This document shows positions 26,775-38,287 of a stretch of 64,000 nucleotides of DNA, one piece after another (within the stretch, counting starts at the first letter, position 1; each line of letters opens with the position of its first letter). Position numbers and translations under genes: made by a program. Source of the DNA: Serilophus lunatus (lineage: Eukaryota; Chordata; Aves; Passeriformes; Eurylaimidae); contig VXBA01003715.1 of the NCBI GenBank assembly GCA_013399895.1, forward strand, positions 469,543 to 533,542. Direction: 5' to 3'. The notes beneath the pieces were generated by a model, which did not search any database, had not been told where the DNA came from, and saw only the letters and a list, made by a program, of their open reading frames with translations.

Positions 26775-26898
26775 CAGAAGTATACTATAAATGGATTTTT
26801 ATTGACTGAATTGGATAAACACCTTCATTTAAAAAAAAATCGTATTACAAACTGGTGCAGTACCATAAAATTAGTTTGAACAGGTGGAGATGCTGTTT
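26775..26898 (-). promoter_or_regulatory. Probable GRXCR1 3' UTR with poly(A) signal
   Basis: After the stop codon the minus strand reads an AT-rich stretch with a canonical AATAAA at 26803-26798, about 95 bases past the stop. A cleavage site 10-25 bases later would give a 3' UTR of roughly 105-125 bases. The downstream part (CTGCTGATTTGACTATTTG) is moderately T/G-rich, as expected for the downstream element. Only the hexamer is directly seen; the boundary at 26775 is an estimate. AATAAA is common by chance in AT-rich DNA, so a longer UTR using a later signal is possible. Confidence 0.4.
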
Positions 26899-27078
26899 TT
26901 AGCCTGCACAGCTCCTGCAGCGCTGTAGCCCATTCTCATTGCAAGCAGTACACTTGAGGGCTTTGAATGAGTCAGTAAAGCAGTTCCGAAACAGAGACAT
27001 CTTGCTCCCATGGCACGCTGAACACGGCAGGAAACCAAAGCCCCCACAAGAGAGGCACTCATGAGGATGCTGGACTCT
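26899..27078 (-). CDS. GRXCR1: GRXCR1 last coding exon: cysteine-rich C-terminus with stop
   Basis: Terminal coding exon of 180 bases (59 codons plus TAA at 26901-26899). The acceptor is a pyrimidine-rich tract ending GAGCAG at 27079. The translation begins RVQHPHECLSCGGFGFLPCS and ends LQRCRSCAG. Four CxxC motifs lie at exon residues 8-11 (CLSC), 19-22 (CSAC), 43-46 (CTAC) and 54-57 (CRSC). They form the cysteine-rich module, resembling the zinc-binding repeats of DnaJ proteins, that gives the protein its name. The frame is open with no disabling change. The overlapping reading frame that extends to 27173 is out of frame and has no support. Together with exons 2 and 3 this gives a complete C-terminal 161 residues, in keeping with the roughly 290-residue mammalian protein. 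Confidence 0.95.
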   Translation of the reverse strand, partial: RVQHPHECLSCGGFGFLPCSACHGSKMSLFRNCFTDSFKALKCTACNENGLQRCRSCAG

Positions 27079-30000
27079 CTGCTCAAAGAATGTGAGAAAG
27101 ACAAAAATGTTATTTCACCAACCACCATAAGCTCTAGAACAATTAATATTCTGGAAGAGCTGAGAATACACATTCTGGTTCCCCATTCTGGGCAATACCC
27201 ACCACCTCATTCCGTGACAAACCACCATGGAAGACCATTACATCTGCTTTTTTCTTTGGCCAGATCCACCTGCAATGGTCATAAAGGCTCACTGCAGGTT
27301 GATAGGTTCAATTTATATCTTAGTAGTCTGCAAAATATGTACTTGACAAAATAGCTAGCTAAAGAATAGCTTGCATACATTACTCAGATGTTCAGGTCTA
27401 AATTAATTCTAGGAAGCATTGCAATTGATTGAATCCCACCTCCAGGAAGTTTATGCTGATGTTGTATTTTCTGTGCTGTGTGTTATCATGACTTGAACTA
27501 TTTGCATGCTCGTGCTGAACATACTATACCTATTACAGTTAAAGTTGATGATATAAAAAGGGCAATTCATAGCTTCTGGCAGCTAGTGCTCAAGGAAATT
27601 TATGGGAGTAGAAGCTGAAGCTTTAAGCGTAAGGAAGAAAGATCATCAATGTTCAGCAGGTATACTCAGAGAAAATTGCTGCAATCAAGGCTCAGGGTCC
27701 CACAGTTGTCCCAATTCCTGAGCAAAACAATAAATTTATTCTATTTTGTATTGGATTAAAGACAATGGAGAACACAAGAAGAGATTTCAAAAGGATTTTT
27801 CAGTTTCACCTGCTGAAAATGTGGCTAGTTTGCTTAATGATTGTCTAAAGGTCATTAATGCATGTTTTAACATTGCACTGTTAAGTAAAGACTTTACAGG
27901 TTTATTTACAAAAAAAAAGAACAAAAAATGATACAATTCATGACAATATTACTTTGAGGAATTATGTACCACTAAAAATTATTACTAGAGTATAATAAAA
28001 TACCTACAGATAATGTAGTACCTGGAGTTTCATCAAGAAAAACGAAATATTTCTGCAAAACTTTTAATAATAGCATTCATCTATTGAGCACTCAGATGAA
28101 CATACAAAAAACCATTTTTTAATTTTTTCCTGTAGCTCATAAACTTGCCATTCTTTCTCATCAAGAAAAGAAGCTCCTATTACTATTAACTTCTCCAGAG
28201 ACAATGTTTGGAAGTATTTAATGTGAAATTAACATTCTTTTATCTCTCACATCTTTCATCATTTTTGATAATGGTTTACTCAATTGGACATAATTGCAAG
28301 CAATTTCAAAATTTTAAGAGAATAATGTTTTTAATCTTTACATTCATTATTACTTATTAGGCTTGTAAATATAAAGATATCTTTGCATGTAGTTAAGAGA
28401 ATCAACAAAGAAAAACGAAAACAAAGCAAAATGCCTTTATCCCAGTTCTTGAACAATGGCTGTTGTCTTCTTGAACAGATGGCAATTTGTGTAACTACTT
28501 TCTGCATCTTCAGCAATGAAGAAACCTGACTGCCCCTTACAACTGTAGCAAACCCATTTTTGCAAGGGGGGAAAAAAAACCAATCACCAAAACCACAAAA
28601 CGAAAAACCACCAAACAAAAATAATCCACAGAAACATCCAAAAACTACAGAAACAAACAAACAAACAAAAAAAAAACCAAAATCCACATAAAAAAAAACA
28701 AAGCAAACAACAGAAGTCAGTGAAACAGTGATTGTTTATATTAAGTGAGCAGTTATCAGTCTGCTATGCTGTGACATTGCTTGTCTTATATATGTATTTT
28801 TTGTCCAAAGATTAGGACACACATTGGGCTAGACTACTATAGGATTACACACCCAAAACAGGATCTAGGGACATTTAATTCCCAAGTCAAGGAAAATGTT
28901 AAGGAGGTATATTAGCTAACCTTTCTAGTAAGACAACAAGAATGTTGCATGCTTTAATCATATGTACACTTTTTCTTTAATAATTTCTGGTTAGATATTC
29001 TATATAGTTAAATATGGCCAGTAGGATCTGCATATTATACAGAAATACACAGATTAAGTGACAAGGCAAGTAAAGTTTTCCTGCATTAAGGAATAGGTCA
29101 AACAAATTCAGATGGTACCACGTGCAGTGCAAAAGGTTAGGGCAGTTCACAATTTACCGGATAGTGTTAAATTCACCTCCTGAAGAAGATAGAGGTGGAT
29201 TTTTTGGAGAGTTCCAGGAGACTGGCTATAAAAAGCCAACATGCTTCACAAAAAGAGGTACTCATTTGGTGATGAACTCAAAGATGTATGGTGCAAAATG
29301 TTACTCAGATAGTATGTTGCAGTTTGGTAAAATGAAGGGAAAGAAAAACCTTGGGTTTAAATTGACTAGCATGTAGCTTTTGCTCTTTCACAATGTTTTT
29401 TACAAATATCATATCCTCGTTAACTATTTTTATTGTTGAAGTTTCAGTCTTTGGTAGCTTATGTATTATCTTAATTTAGATAGGTGTAATTTCAAAACAA
29501 GATAATAAGATAATTAATAGCAATACATTACTTTTCTAAGGACTCAGCTATTCATATGACTGAGACATTATGACAAACATCTCCCCAAAATGTTCTTTTT
29601 TGAAGGATATCCAAAGAAAAACTGAAAGTGCCTTGAGCAGCCAATAGCACAAGACCAGCAGAAAAGTGATTACTAGCAGAGATCCTAGCTTACAGCAAAG
29701 CTGTGGGTGCAGAACCATGCTTCAAGTGTTCTCAGAGAGTGTGCACCAACTGTTCATGGTAAAATGGCAAACTTGCCTCAGAGAACTTCAATGGACAATG
29801 CAAAATATGAGCTAGAGAAAGCCATGATAACCTGTAACTTGAAATTTGTGCAAATTGTTGTAACTGAAAACTTCTAACATTTGCCCAGATCTTGTAGATG
29901 TCCAGCTACAGGTCTATCCAGAATGCAGATACACAGATATACAGATTCCCAGGATGTTCACTGCAGTACACAGGAAAGTGGTGCAGCATCCATACAAGAA

Positions 30001-30328
30001 GGCTGTCATCTCCAGGCCAGAGAGAAGGTTAAATACCAAAGATGATGTCAAAAGTTGTGAGAAAGAGAAAATTATTTGTTTTTCCTACTGTGACAAAATC
30101 AAGAGAAAAGAGAGGTGGACATTTTGGTTTGATGTTATCACCATTCATTTTTTCTCAAACTTAATGGAATGTGATACCTATGATATCGTTCGTTCAAAGA
30201 GAAAAACAAAAAAGCATTTGGGATCATCAGTTTATAACAAAAGAAAAGGAGTGGTAAAAGAAGAAAATCTACTCAATTACAAATAGTTAATGTATATTCC
30301 CTATGTTTATTTGCATATATCTAATTAC
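27079..30328 (-). other. GRXCR1 intron 3
   Basis: 3250-base intron with donor GTAATT (30328) and acceptor CAG (27079). It contains an A/C-rich low-complexity tract (28571-28711) and several short chance reading frames, none resembling a known protein. No CR1 or other transposon is recognisable. Confidence 0.85.
28571..28711 (+). repeat. A/C-rich low-complexity tract in intron 3
   Basis: A-rich with CC, CCA and a (CAAA)n run near 28651-28668. Its complement explains the F/G/C/V-rich minus-strand frame across it. Confidence 0.8.
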
Positions 30329-30394
30329 CTCAATTTTGGTTAAGAGATCCTGCAGTTCCCCAGATTCGTTCATTAGTAAAATTTTCTCAGCACC
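30329..30394 (-). CDS. GRXCR1: GRXCR1 exon 3 (66-base coding exon)
   Basis: Very short internal exon, 22 codons, phase 0 to phase 0. Acceptor CCTAATAG ends at 30395, and donor GTAATT is at 30328-30323. The translation is GAEKILLMNESGELQDLLTK followed by IE, the end of the glutaredoxin-like domain: a GG turn (the first G comes from the exon 2 end), then the C-terminal helix. It joins exon 2 in frame to give YLGGAEKIL, the expected family sequence, and joins the last exon as KIE-RVQHP. It is too short for an ORF search and was found by its sequence. The polypyrimidine tract before the acceptor is weak (purine-rich TTCTACTTCTTCCTAATAG), which may make this exon prone to skipping; skipping would keep the frame. 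Confidence 0.93.
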
Positions 30395-33300
30395 CTATTA
30401 GGAAGAAGTAGAAATAAAATGTCAGCCATTTTAGCATGAAAAAAAACAGGGATAATTAGAAGATTTGCTCTTAAAATTTTAAACAGGCTGAGGGCAAATT
30501 TGATTCACATTAAGTGTATTGCAATTAGGTCCACCTTAGGAAAGCTACAAGGACAGGAAAATCTTAATTGCAGGTCTGATAGTAATGCCTACAGTTCATT
30601 ACCACGTGGCTTATGATATTGCCTTTTTTGTAAAGGGTGGCACAGCTTGGAAATTCTTGTGTTCCCGTTATTTTACAGGGTACGTTTCCTGACAGAATAG
30701 TAAATATGTGTAGCTATTATATAAAAAAATTAGAACTATAAGATGCAGAAAAATGAGAGGCAGAAATTGTATTTCAAATATTCTGGCAGTTGAGCACTGA
30801 ATTAAGACATAACGTGCCTAGTGTATAACACAAAGAGGAAAAGGGTAATGAAAACACTGTAACAACATTAAAGTCAGACACAAAAATGAATAATAATAAT
30901 TTAACCTGACTACATTAGGCTTCAGAGGGGTTCTGCGTCCTGAACCAAGGCAGTACTGAAGTGTTAGGGATTTTTTTCCTCCAGAAAGTGAATGCTAAAA
31001 GACCACAGCAGACAAAATTAAAGTGTCAGTGATGACATAGAAGCTTCTGTTCTGTTTTCTTCTAATTAGAGGGCCACATTTGAATGTCTATACTTCACTT
31101 ACATAACCAAATTCATTGAATAGTGTTTATTGCCAAACACTTGCAGACACTTTTAGTCAGTGGATCACAATACAAGGTGAGGAAACTGAGGCACAGACGC
31201 ACAGGTCTTACTTGCTGCTAAGGGCAATTGGCCACATCTTGACCACGTGGTGAGTTCGTGCCATTGCGCTGCCCCAGTTTGCTACTTCCTGCGTATCCAG
31301 ATCCGTACATTTCCTCTTTGAGTTTGCTTCCAGTGTTAACTAAAAGGTGTGGTGGGATGCTGGCACAGGGCTGAGGTACATTGGGATGCCAGCACACACC
31401 TCAGATGTGCCATTACTTTGAGCTGCCCATGGTCAGTCAAAGGGGCCCTCAGACCAAGCTCCCCACAAGCACCTTTCTGCCTGTTTCTGAAAGGTTCAGG
31501 AAAAGCTGCTGGTGAGCAAAGAGAACACATACATGTCTTTCATATACCTCTACCTGTCAAATCATTCACAGAGGCTACAGGTTTGTAGCCCAAAAGCCAA
31601 CTAAGGGCCAACAAACACAGCGAAGGATTTTGGATGACACCACACTAAGGTTATTTTCCCTGTGAAATTCTTTTTGCTCTGGCTTTGCACAAAACAGAAG
31701 CACTTTTGACTGTGTGTTTGTTGATTTTCTTTTTAGTTAAAAAGGAAAATATTCATTTTTTATTGGATGTTGAGTGCCACTTTTTCAGTGAACACCACTC
31801 TTACAGTGTTACACTTTCAAAGATATATTTTTTAAAAAAGTATCACACAAGGCAATTAGTTGTGGTTAATCACAGATGACAGGAGACTGATCAGTCTTAC
31901 TTGTACTGACTCATCTATTGAAATGTATTATAGATCATGGGCACAGACTGTTCCATCTCCAACATATGCATTAGCCTCTCTGTGTCCTCAAGAGAGCAGC
32001 TTTTAGCAGTCTGTCAGCTCCTTTCAGGCTTGTCTTCTCATCTTTCTCTGCTTTTACACTGAACAGGCAATGGGAATGACTGGTACAACAAACTGAGAAT
32101 TTGCCAAGCCGCCCATGGTGTATTAGCTCTGGGCCTGAATACACTGCAGCAGCTTAGGACAAAGCTTGTGCTGCCCATATGATGCAGACACATTAAGGAT
32201 TTGGAGCTTTATTGATGGAATTGCAGCACTGCAAATTCCTTAAACTGAACAAGCTCCAATTTTCCCTCATTTAGAAAAGGATCTCTTCTCTGGGACAGCA
32301 GTTCACAAAAGCAATCCTATGACTCCTGCTCCACATTGCAGTGATGTTACATGACGATGGTGACCGGCATTTACAGCAGTGTAATTAAAAGTCTGATAGA
32401 TTTCCCATTATAGATTTATATTTTAAAGGATTTATAATTTCAGTAGTACTCAGTCAGCCAGCTGTGTAGGAAGCCATAGTTTTTAAATTAAAAACCAAAT
32501 ATCTGAATGGCTATCAATGTTTTTATGTGCTGCAGTGTCTTTTATGATTATTCGCTGCCCAAGTGAAATATAAATAAAAGAGTTCGCAGAAGTTAACCTT
32601 CCCTTTGGATCTGTGAGTTTTAAAATACGGAGTCTATAATTAATAGAGTAATTAAAGCAGCTGTTAAATAAGTCCAATTGCTGTTTTCTGGCCAGAAAGT
32701 GATGTCTTTCTTTTTCTTCCCAGGCTGTGCTCAGTGCAGAATCACCCACAAAGGGATGTGAAGCATTAAATTGTCTGTCCTTCCTGAAGTTAACATAAGG
32801 AGCATGAGTGGCAGTGGCCAAAATGTTTAGAGAATCAGCAGGGAGAAGTAAGTTTTCAGTTTTGTTAACCAGTTAAACTTCAAAGTAGCAGCCTGTGAAT
32901 CCTTTATCTAGTAACTTTACTAGCTCTCTACCGTAGAGTCCAGGGGCTGCAGTCAGATCTTTTCCCTTTCTTTTGGCAAGAAAATGACACAGATTTGGCT
33001 AAAATATTCAACAGGTTTTCCAGACCGTTTTAATTAATAAAATTGTTTTCTTAATTATATCTTGAGAACATCTAGAAATTAAAACCACATTTCAGATATT
33101 AAATTCCCCTATATAGTTCCCATTAACTGCAGAACTAGGACAAATCCAAGGTCCACTAAATTTTCTACTGCCCCGCTCTGTCCTCATCTATCTGTTGCTC
33201 ACCTATCTTGGCTATAACTCATTACCATTTTCCTGATGAAATTCTTCATCAAGAAATAAACACAGATATATGGCTCTGCATTTGGGTCTACTAGAATACC

Positions 33301-35884
33301 TGCCGGTTTTGGGAAGCAGCCTCTCTTCTGCATCTTTGCTTATTATGTACAAAGAAAAATTAGCACAGCACTGCAACATCCCTCTTGTGGACACATAGCC
33401 TATCTCTGCCCAGAGCTCACACATTCTTCGGTCTGCAACAGCACACCTCTCACAGCAAGGTGCCTGCCCCTTGGCAGTAGATACACATGCAGTATGAGTA
33501 GGTGCCTGGAAATCTCCTTATGAACTGAGAAAACTGACACTGCGGAATAGTACCAGCACCAGAAACGTGGGATTTGATATACAAAGAATAGAAAAGGTTG
33601 ATATGTAGAGAGCTATCAGAGAAATTGAACCCTGCAGTTCCTGAAATGTTAAACTTCAAAGTGGAGGAAATAAGTGGGAAAATGCTAGTAACTACAGGCA
33701 ATAATTACATCATAGTTTTACGGTCACAAAACCATTCATACCTACCCCATCAAGTGAACACCAGCAGAATAGGTTTAAAAAAACATGGAGGCCATAGAAA
33801 GGCACTAATCCTATATGACCACTGGAAAGCAGCTAATAGAAAACTGTTAATTCTTGTTTAAGAAATAAGTTAGGTACTTATTTTCTAAAAGCCAGTTACA
33901 AAAATAACCTCATCATTCTTTGGAAATACTCATGTGTCAAATAAAATAATTTTACTGCAAATCCTATGCTGTTGTAGATTCATTACAACTGGGAAAACTA
34001 AACAATAAAAATTTTCTCCAGGAGAAAAGTATTAAATTCACATATCTCAAAAAAACCCAAGAAGGTTTGTATGGCAAGTGAATGCTGGAACTCAGTCACC
34101 TATTTCAAGTGCAAAAAGAAAATACATGTATTTTTAAACAATTATTCTGTGAGTTAACATATTTACTAAGTATGATTTTATTTGCCTTTTTCTGTGTGCA
34201 TCTCTTTTCCAGCAGAGTCGGTCTTTGCATAACTTAAACCTGTATCAATTATGAATACCTTTATAATCGTAAATGAATGCTCTGTAATTTTTTTCTGTGT
34301 GGCTTTCTGTTTTCTGGAAGTAATTTTTTTATTGTGCATTGGTATCCCAGCAGATGGCATAATTCCATTTCAGATGGAGACAACCTCAGGTGAAAATGAG
34401 GGATTAGATCAGGCTGTAAAGACCAACTAGCAGAAAGAAACTGCAATTTCCTGACAGACTGATATTTAGACAGTGTGTGTCAAGAAAGACAATGATTCAA
34501 TCCTAAAAAAAATGAGAAGATTAAAAATCCTGCTCTACAACAGCAGGAAGGACTTTGCTTGACAGGGACTAAATATGATTTTTCTATTGCTTCTGCTCAA
34601 GCTAAGGATTTGTTTCATTGCCCCTGTTCAGGCAGCAATAAATTCCACAGCACTGTGAATATTTATCCACACAGCCTGCAGTGCTCTAACAACCTTGTCT
34701 GTGCTTCTAAATGGCTTGGGTACCAAACACACTTCCAGATGTACATATGCTGTTTTCTAGTGCTTTTGTTACTTTTATCTCATTAAGAATAACCTTCTCA
34801 TCTTTCAAAACTGTTCATATTTTAATCAGGAGTTCAGATATTTTTTCTCCTAATGACTCATTGAAAGCTGCATGGCTCAATAGAGATTCTCCTTTGTATT
34901 GCTACATTGCATCTCCTTCATAGAGGAATTTTTCAGGAAATAAACATTCAAATTTAGAAAAAAAAAAAGAGAAAGAGGAAAATATTGCATGATTTATTTA
35001 CTCGCACACCAGGCTTTGCGATTTCTGTGTTGCATTTGCATATCAGAAGTTAGTTATTAAGGCATTATTGAAATGTTCACTCATCAATGAGACCAAGTTC
35101 TGTAATTAGTTCTTAATTGCGTTTTAATGAAACAAAAGCCTCGCACAAGTTCCAGCCAACATACTGCCTTTGGGGTTGCTGATGGGAAGGTCGCTGTCTT
35201 GAGAAGGTCACTCTCTCGGAAAGGTGAATTGACAGAGCTGGAGTGTGAATACTTCATTGTCAGACCTTCTCAATATGCAAAGTGCCCGCCTCCTTATTTC
35301 TCTTCCTAAATGAATGAATGTCAACTTTTCTTGAGAAGCCATATTAAGAGAGTGAAATCAAAACTGCCATAAAATAATGAGGTTTCCAACATTTATCAGT
35401 GTGTGCACACAGGTCACTTTCCAGGGCGAGTGATAGGCTCACCCCACTGCTTTCCTTTCCCACCTGCCCTGTCAGCCACAGGAGCTCTGTTCACAGCCAT
35501 GGCGGGCTGCCCAAGTTAGCTCCACTCACACTGGGCTTGCCTTTCTCATCTTGATTAATCCTAACTGGAGCACGTTAGAGTGATGCGGTAGCATTCAGCA
35601 GTGCTCTCCAGTACCATGGTAATTCGTGGAGAGCAGTGAGGGGCAGAAACCTCTTCTGGGAGTAGGGTTGAAGCACAGCCACAGTGGCAGAGTGAAGGGC
35701 TGCTGCCGTCCCGGCTGGCCGTCGTGCTCTCTGTGAGCAGAGCAGGAATCTCAGGGAGTGTTCCCTGCCTTCAAAGCTAGTTTGCCACAAATAATGTCAC
35801 TCTTACACGGGATGACAGAAATCTTCCCCTAGAATTAAGTCTGTTAACTAGATTTTGCTTGATCAATTTCAGAAAAAAAGAAAA

Positions 35885-35924
35885 GGAAGGAAGGAAGGAA
35901 GGAAGGAAGGAAGGAAGGAAGGAA
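35885..35924 (+). repeat. (GGAA)n microsatellite
   Basis: Ten perfect GGAA units, preceded by an A/G-rich run and truncated by the gap. The true array is likely longer. Confidence 0.95.
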
Positions 35925-36469
35925 NNNNNNNNNNNNNNNNNNNNNNNNNNNNNNNNNNNNNNNNNNNNNNNNNNNNNNNNNNNNNNNNNNNNNNNNNNNN
36001 NNNNNNNNNNNNNNNNNNNNNNNNNNNNNNNNNNNNNNNNNNNNNNNNNNNNNNNNNNNNNNNNNNNNNNNNNNNNNNNNNNNNNNNNNNNNNNNNNNNN
36101 NNNNNNNNNNNNNNNNNNNNNNNNNNNNNNNNNNNNNNNNNNNNNNNNNNNNNNNNNNNNNNNNNNNNNNNNNNNNNNNNNNNNNNNNNNNNNNNNNNNN
36201 NNNNNNNNNNNNNNNNNNNNNNNNNNNNNNNNNNNNNNNNNNNNNNNNNNNNNNNNNNNNNNNNNNNNNNNNNNNNNNNNNNNNNNNNNNNNNNNNNNNN
36301 NNNNNNNNNNNNNNNNNNNNNNNNNNNNNNNNNNNNNNNNNNNNNNNNNNNNNNNNNNNNNNNNNNNNNNNNNNNNNNNNNNNNNNNNNNNNNNNNNNNN
36401 NNNNNNNNNNNNNNNNNNNNNNNNNNNNNNNNNNNNNNNNNNNNNNNNNNNNNNNNNNNNNNNNNNNNN
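35925..36469. other. Assembly gap (545 N) in GRXCR1 intron 2
   Basis: Run of N beginning inside the GGAA microsatellite. The long open frames that span it are artefacts of N. Confidence 0.99.
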
Positions 36470-38047
36470 ATAGGGATATATTGGTCGCTCCTGCAGAAAG
36501 CTATCTGGTTTCTTTTCTATACTCTCCAAATTATGTCATACTGTAATTAGCGGGCTTTAATGAGATTTGATTACTTTGGTACACTGTTGTTTCTCTTTAA
36601 AGACAAGTTTGTCACAATCTTCAAAAGAAAAACTAAAAAAAATAAAACCAGCTGTGACTTAATGGGTCATCCATCATACCTACAGCTAAGCAAATAATTT
36701 ATTCAATAACTTTAAGTATTTTATCTGAATTCTTTTGACAGATTGATCACACACACAGATTTTCTTGGAGTCAGTCATAACTCACTACGCACATTTTTAA
36801 AATTATTATTAGCTGAGAAAATCTTATAATCCTTTTGAATTTTAAACTGCTATTGAATGAAGCACTTCTCCTGGCTGGCTGGAAAACTCTCCAACTCAGG
36901 GTTTTCATTAGAGAGTATTCTACTATGAAGTAAAAATCACTGTCTGCTAATATTCTGCACACAGGCAATTTTGCAGCCACTGTAGTGGTCTGGCAGGCTC
37001 CAAGCCAGCAAATGTATTTGTTATTGTGCTCAGGGAAGCCTAACTCATGCAGAACACATGGAAAACTAGGAAGGGAATGGGGAAAAACATGAGAGAGGGT
37101 ATTCAACTGTTCATACAGACCCAATATCAATTATGCCTTATTGCTGGTTACATTTCATTTTGTTACTTAAATGTTTAGTGAAAACGAAAGTGTTAAGTGA
37201 TGCAAACACAATAACCCCACTGTGTTTAAATATAGCTTATGCCTTCACAAATCACAGTCTCACAGTTGGTGCTAATTGCTAGCTTTTTACCACTCGAGAC
37301 AAATGCCTTCTCTGAACTCTCAAGCTGTTTTCTTTGTGCCACTTTCCAGAATCTTTCTTCTGATCTTTTCAGTTTCTAACAAAATCATTTCAAAAGTAGA
37401 CGTGGTCTTAGTGAAAAGTGATTTCAAATATCAACAGATTCTATACATAGAGTATTAGAATACAAATGCAGCTTATAGTTTTCCATTTTGAGTTTATGTC
37501 TTGCAATAGGGCTCTTTTTCTCTCTCTTCTACGGCTAGATTTTTTTAAAACTAAGTGCTAACTAATTATGTGCCTAAAAGAATGTCCAGTTAATTACAGA
37601 TCCTGATACAGACTACATCATCTAAAATTCAAGGCATATTTAAAATCTGACACCCAAGAGATTAGTTTAATATTCAACACAGATATTATTAAATGATACT
37701 TTCATGCTATGTGTGTTCATCTTCCTGGGTCAATCATACATACAGGTTCTACATTTTCATGGTCTCCACCAGAAAGATATTTTTTAAGAAACAGAGGACG
37801 GTTTAGATTGTATTATTGTCTCTTATTCCCCTTCTGATAGTCTCTCCCCTGTTATCCTTCTCATCTTCAGATCAAACGTACCAGTGTGGATCTGTGCAGC
37901 ACATACCACAAAGGGATCTCTGTCTTTCGTTGTTCCCATAATTGCGACATTGTAGGCAATTTTCTAAAAACCGTATTTCTCATTCATCAAGACTTTCATC
38001 TGTTCTTCTCAACTGTAGAATAAAATGTAGGCTTGTGCTTTACTTAC

Positions 38048-38287
38048 CCCAAGATAATGGCCATCAATAAACACAACAGGGAGTGAGGGAACTTCACAGA
38101 CCCTCCTGCATCTTTCATCTAGTTCTTTCCCATAATCACTGTTCAGAGCAATGTTTTTTTCTTCAAATTTAACTCTATGATTTTGAAAGATCTTTCTAAC
38201 CAGTTCACATCTTTCAAAAGTGGTTCTCACCACACGAAGACTGGTGGTATAAATTACTATGCGGCCAAACTCAAGGACTGTTGAGAC
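38048..38287 (-). CDS. GRXCR1: GRXCR1 exon 2: glutaredoxin-like domain (partial CDS)
   Basis: Internal coding exon of 240 bases (80 codons, phase 0 at both ends). It is preceded in gene sense by a T-rich tract ending in CAG (38290-38288) and followed by a GTAAGT donor (38047-38042). The translation opens VSTVLEFGRIVIYTT and runs through RTTFERCELVRKIFQNHRV and CRRVCEVPSLPVVFIDGHYLG, which I recognise as the glutaredoxin fold of GRXCR1. SLPVVFIDG is the equivalent of the cis-proline segment of glutaredoxins, and the LG at the exon end starts the GG motif completed by exon 3. The usual CxxC active site is absent, and the thiol position reads Ser (YTTSLRVV). In mammals GRXCR1 acts in inner-ear hair-cell stereocilia, where it influences actin bundle size; loss causes DFNB25 deafness in people and the pirouette mouse phenotype. 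An open frame continues 5' of the acceptor to 38410, but that part is intronic. Confidence 0.95.

Larger units (their letters stand above)
30395..38047 (-). other. GRXCR1 intron 2
   Basis: 7653-base intron with a consensus GTAAGT donor at 38047-38042 and acceptor TAG at 30395. It holds a GGAA microsatellite followed by a 545-base assembly gap, but no CR1 copy that I can recognise. Two stretches (about 32080-32800 and 34560-35330), with homeodomain/octamer-like words and mixed composition, look like conserved non-coding elements. A GC-richer block at 35400-35800 has no identifiable function. Open frames here are short and unconvincing. Confidence 0.85.

Noticed and set aside
26871..27173. 100-codon minus-strand frame at 26871-27173
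   Set aside because: It overlaps the last GRXCR1 exon in the wrong frame. The real frame gives the four-CxxC tail and ends at 26899.
35777..36550. Long open frames of over 200 codons across 35777-36550 on both strands
   Set aside because: They consist of the GGAA repeat and a run of N; the openness is an artefact of undetermined bases.
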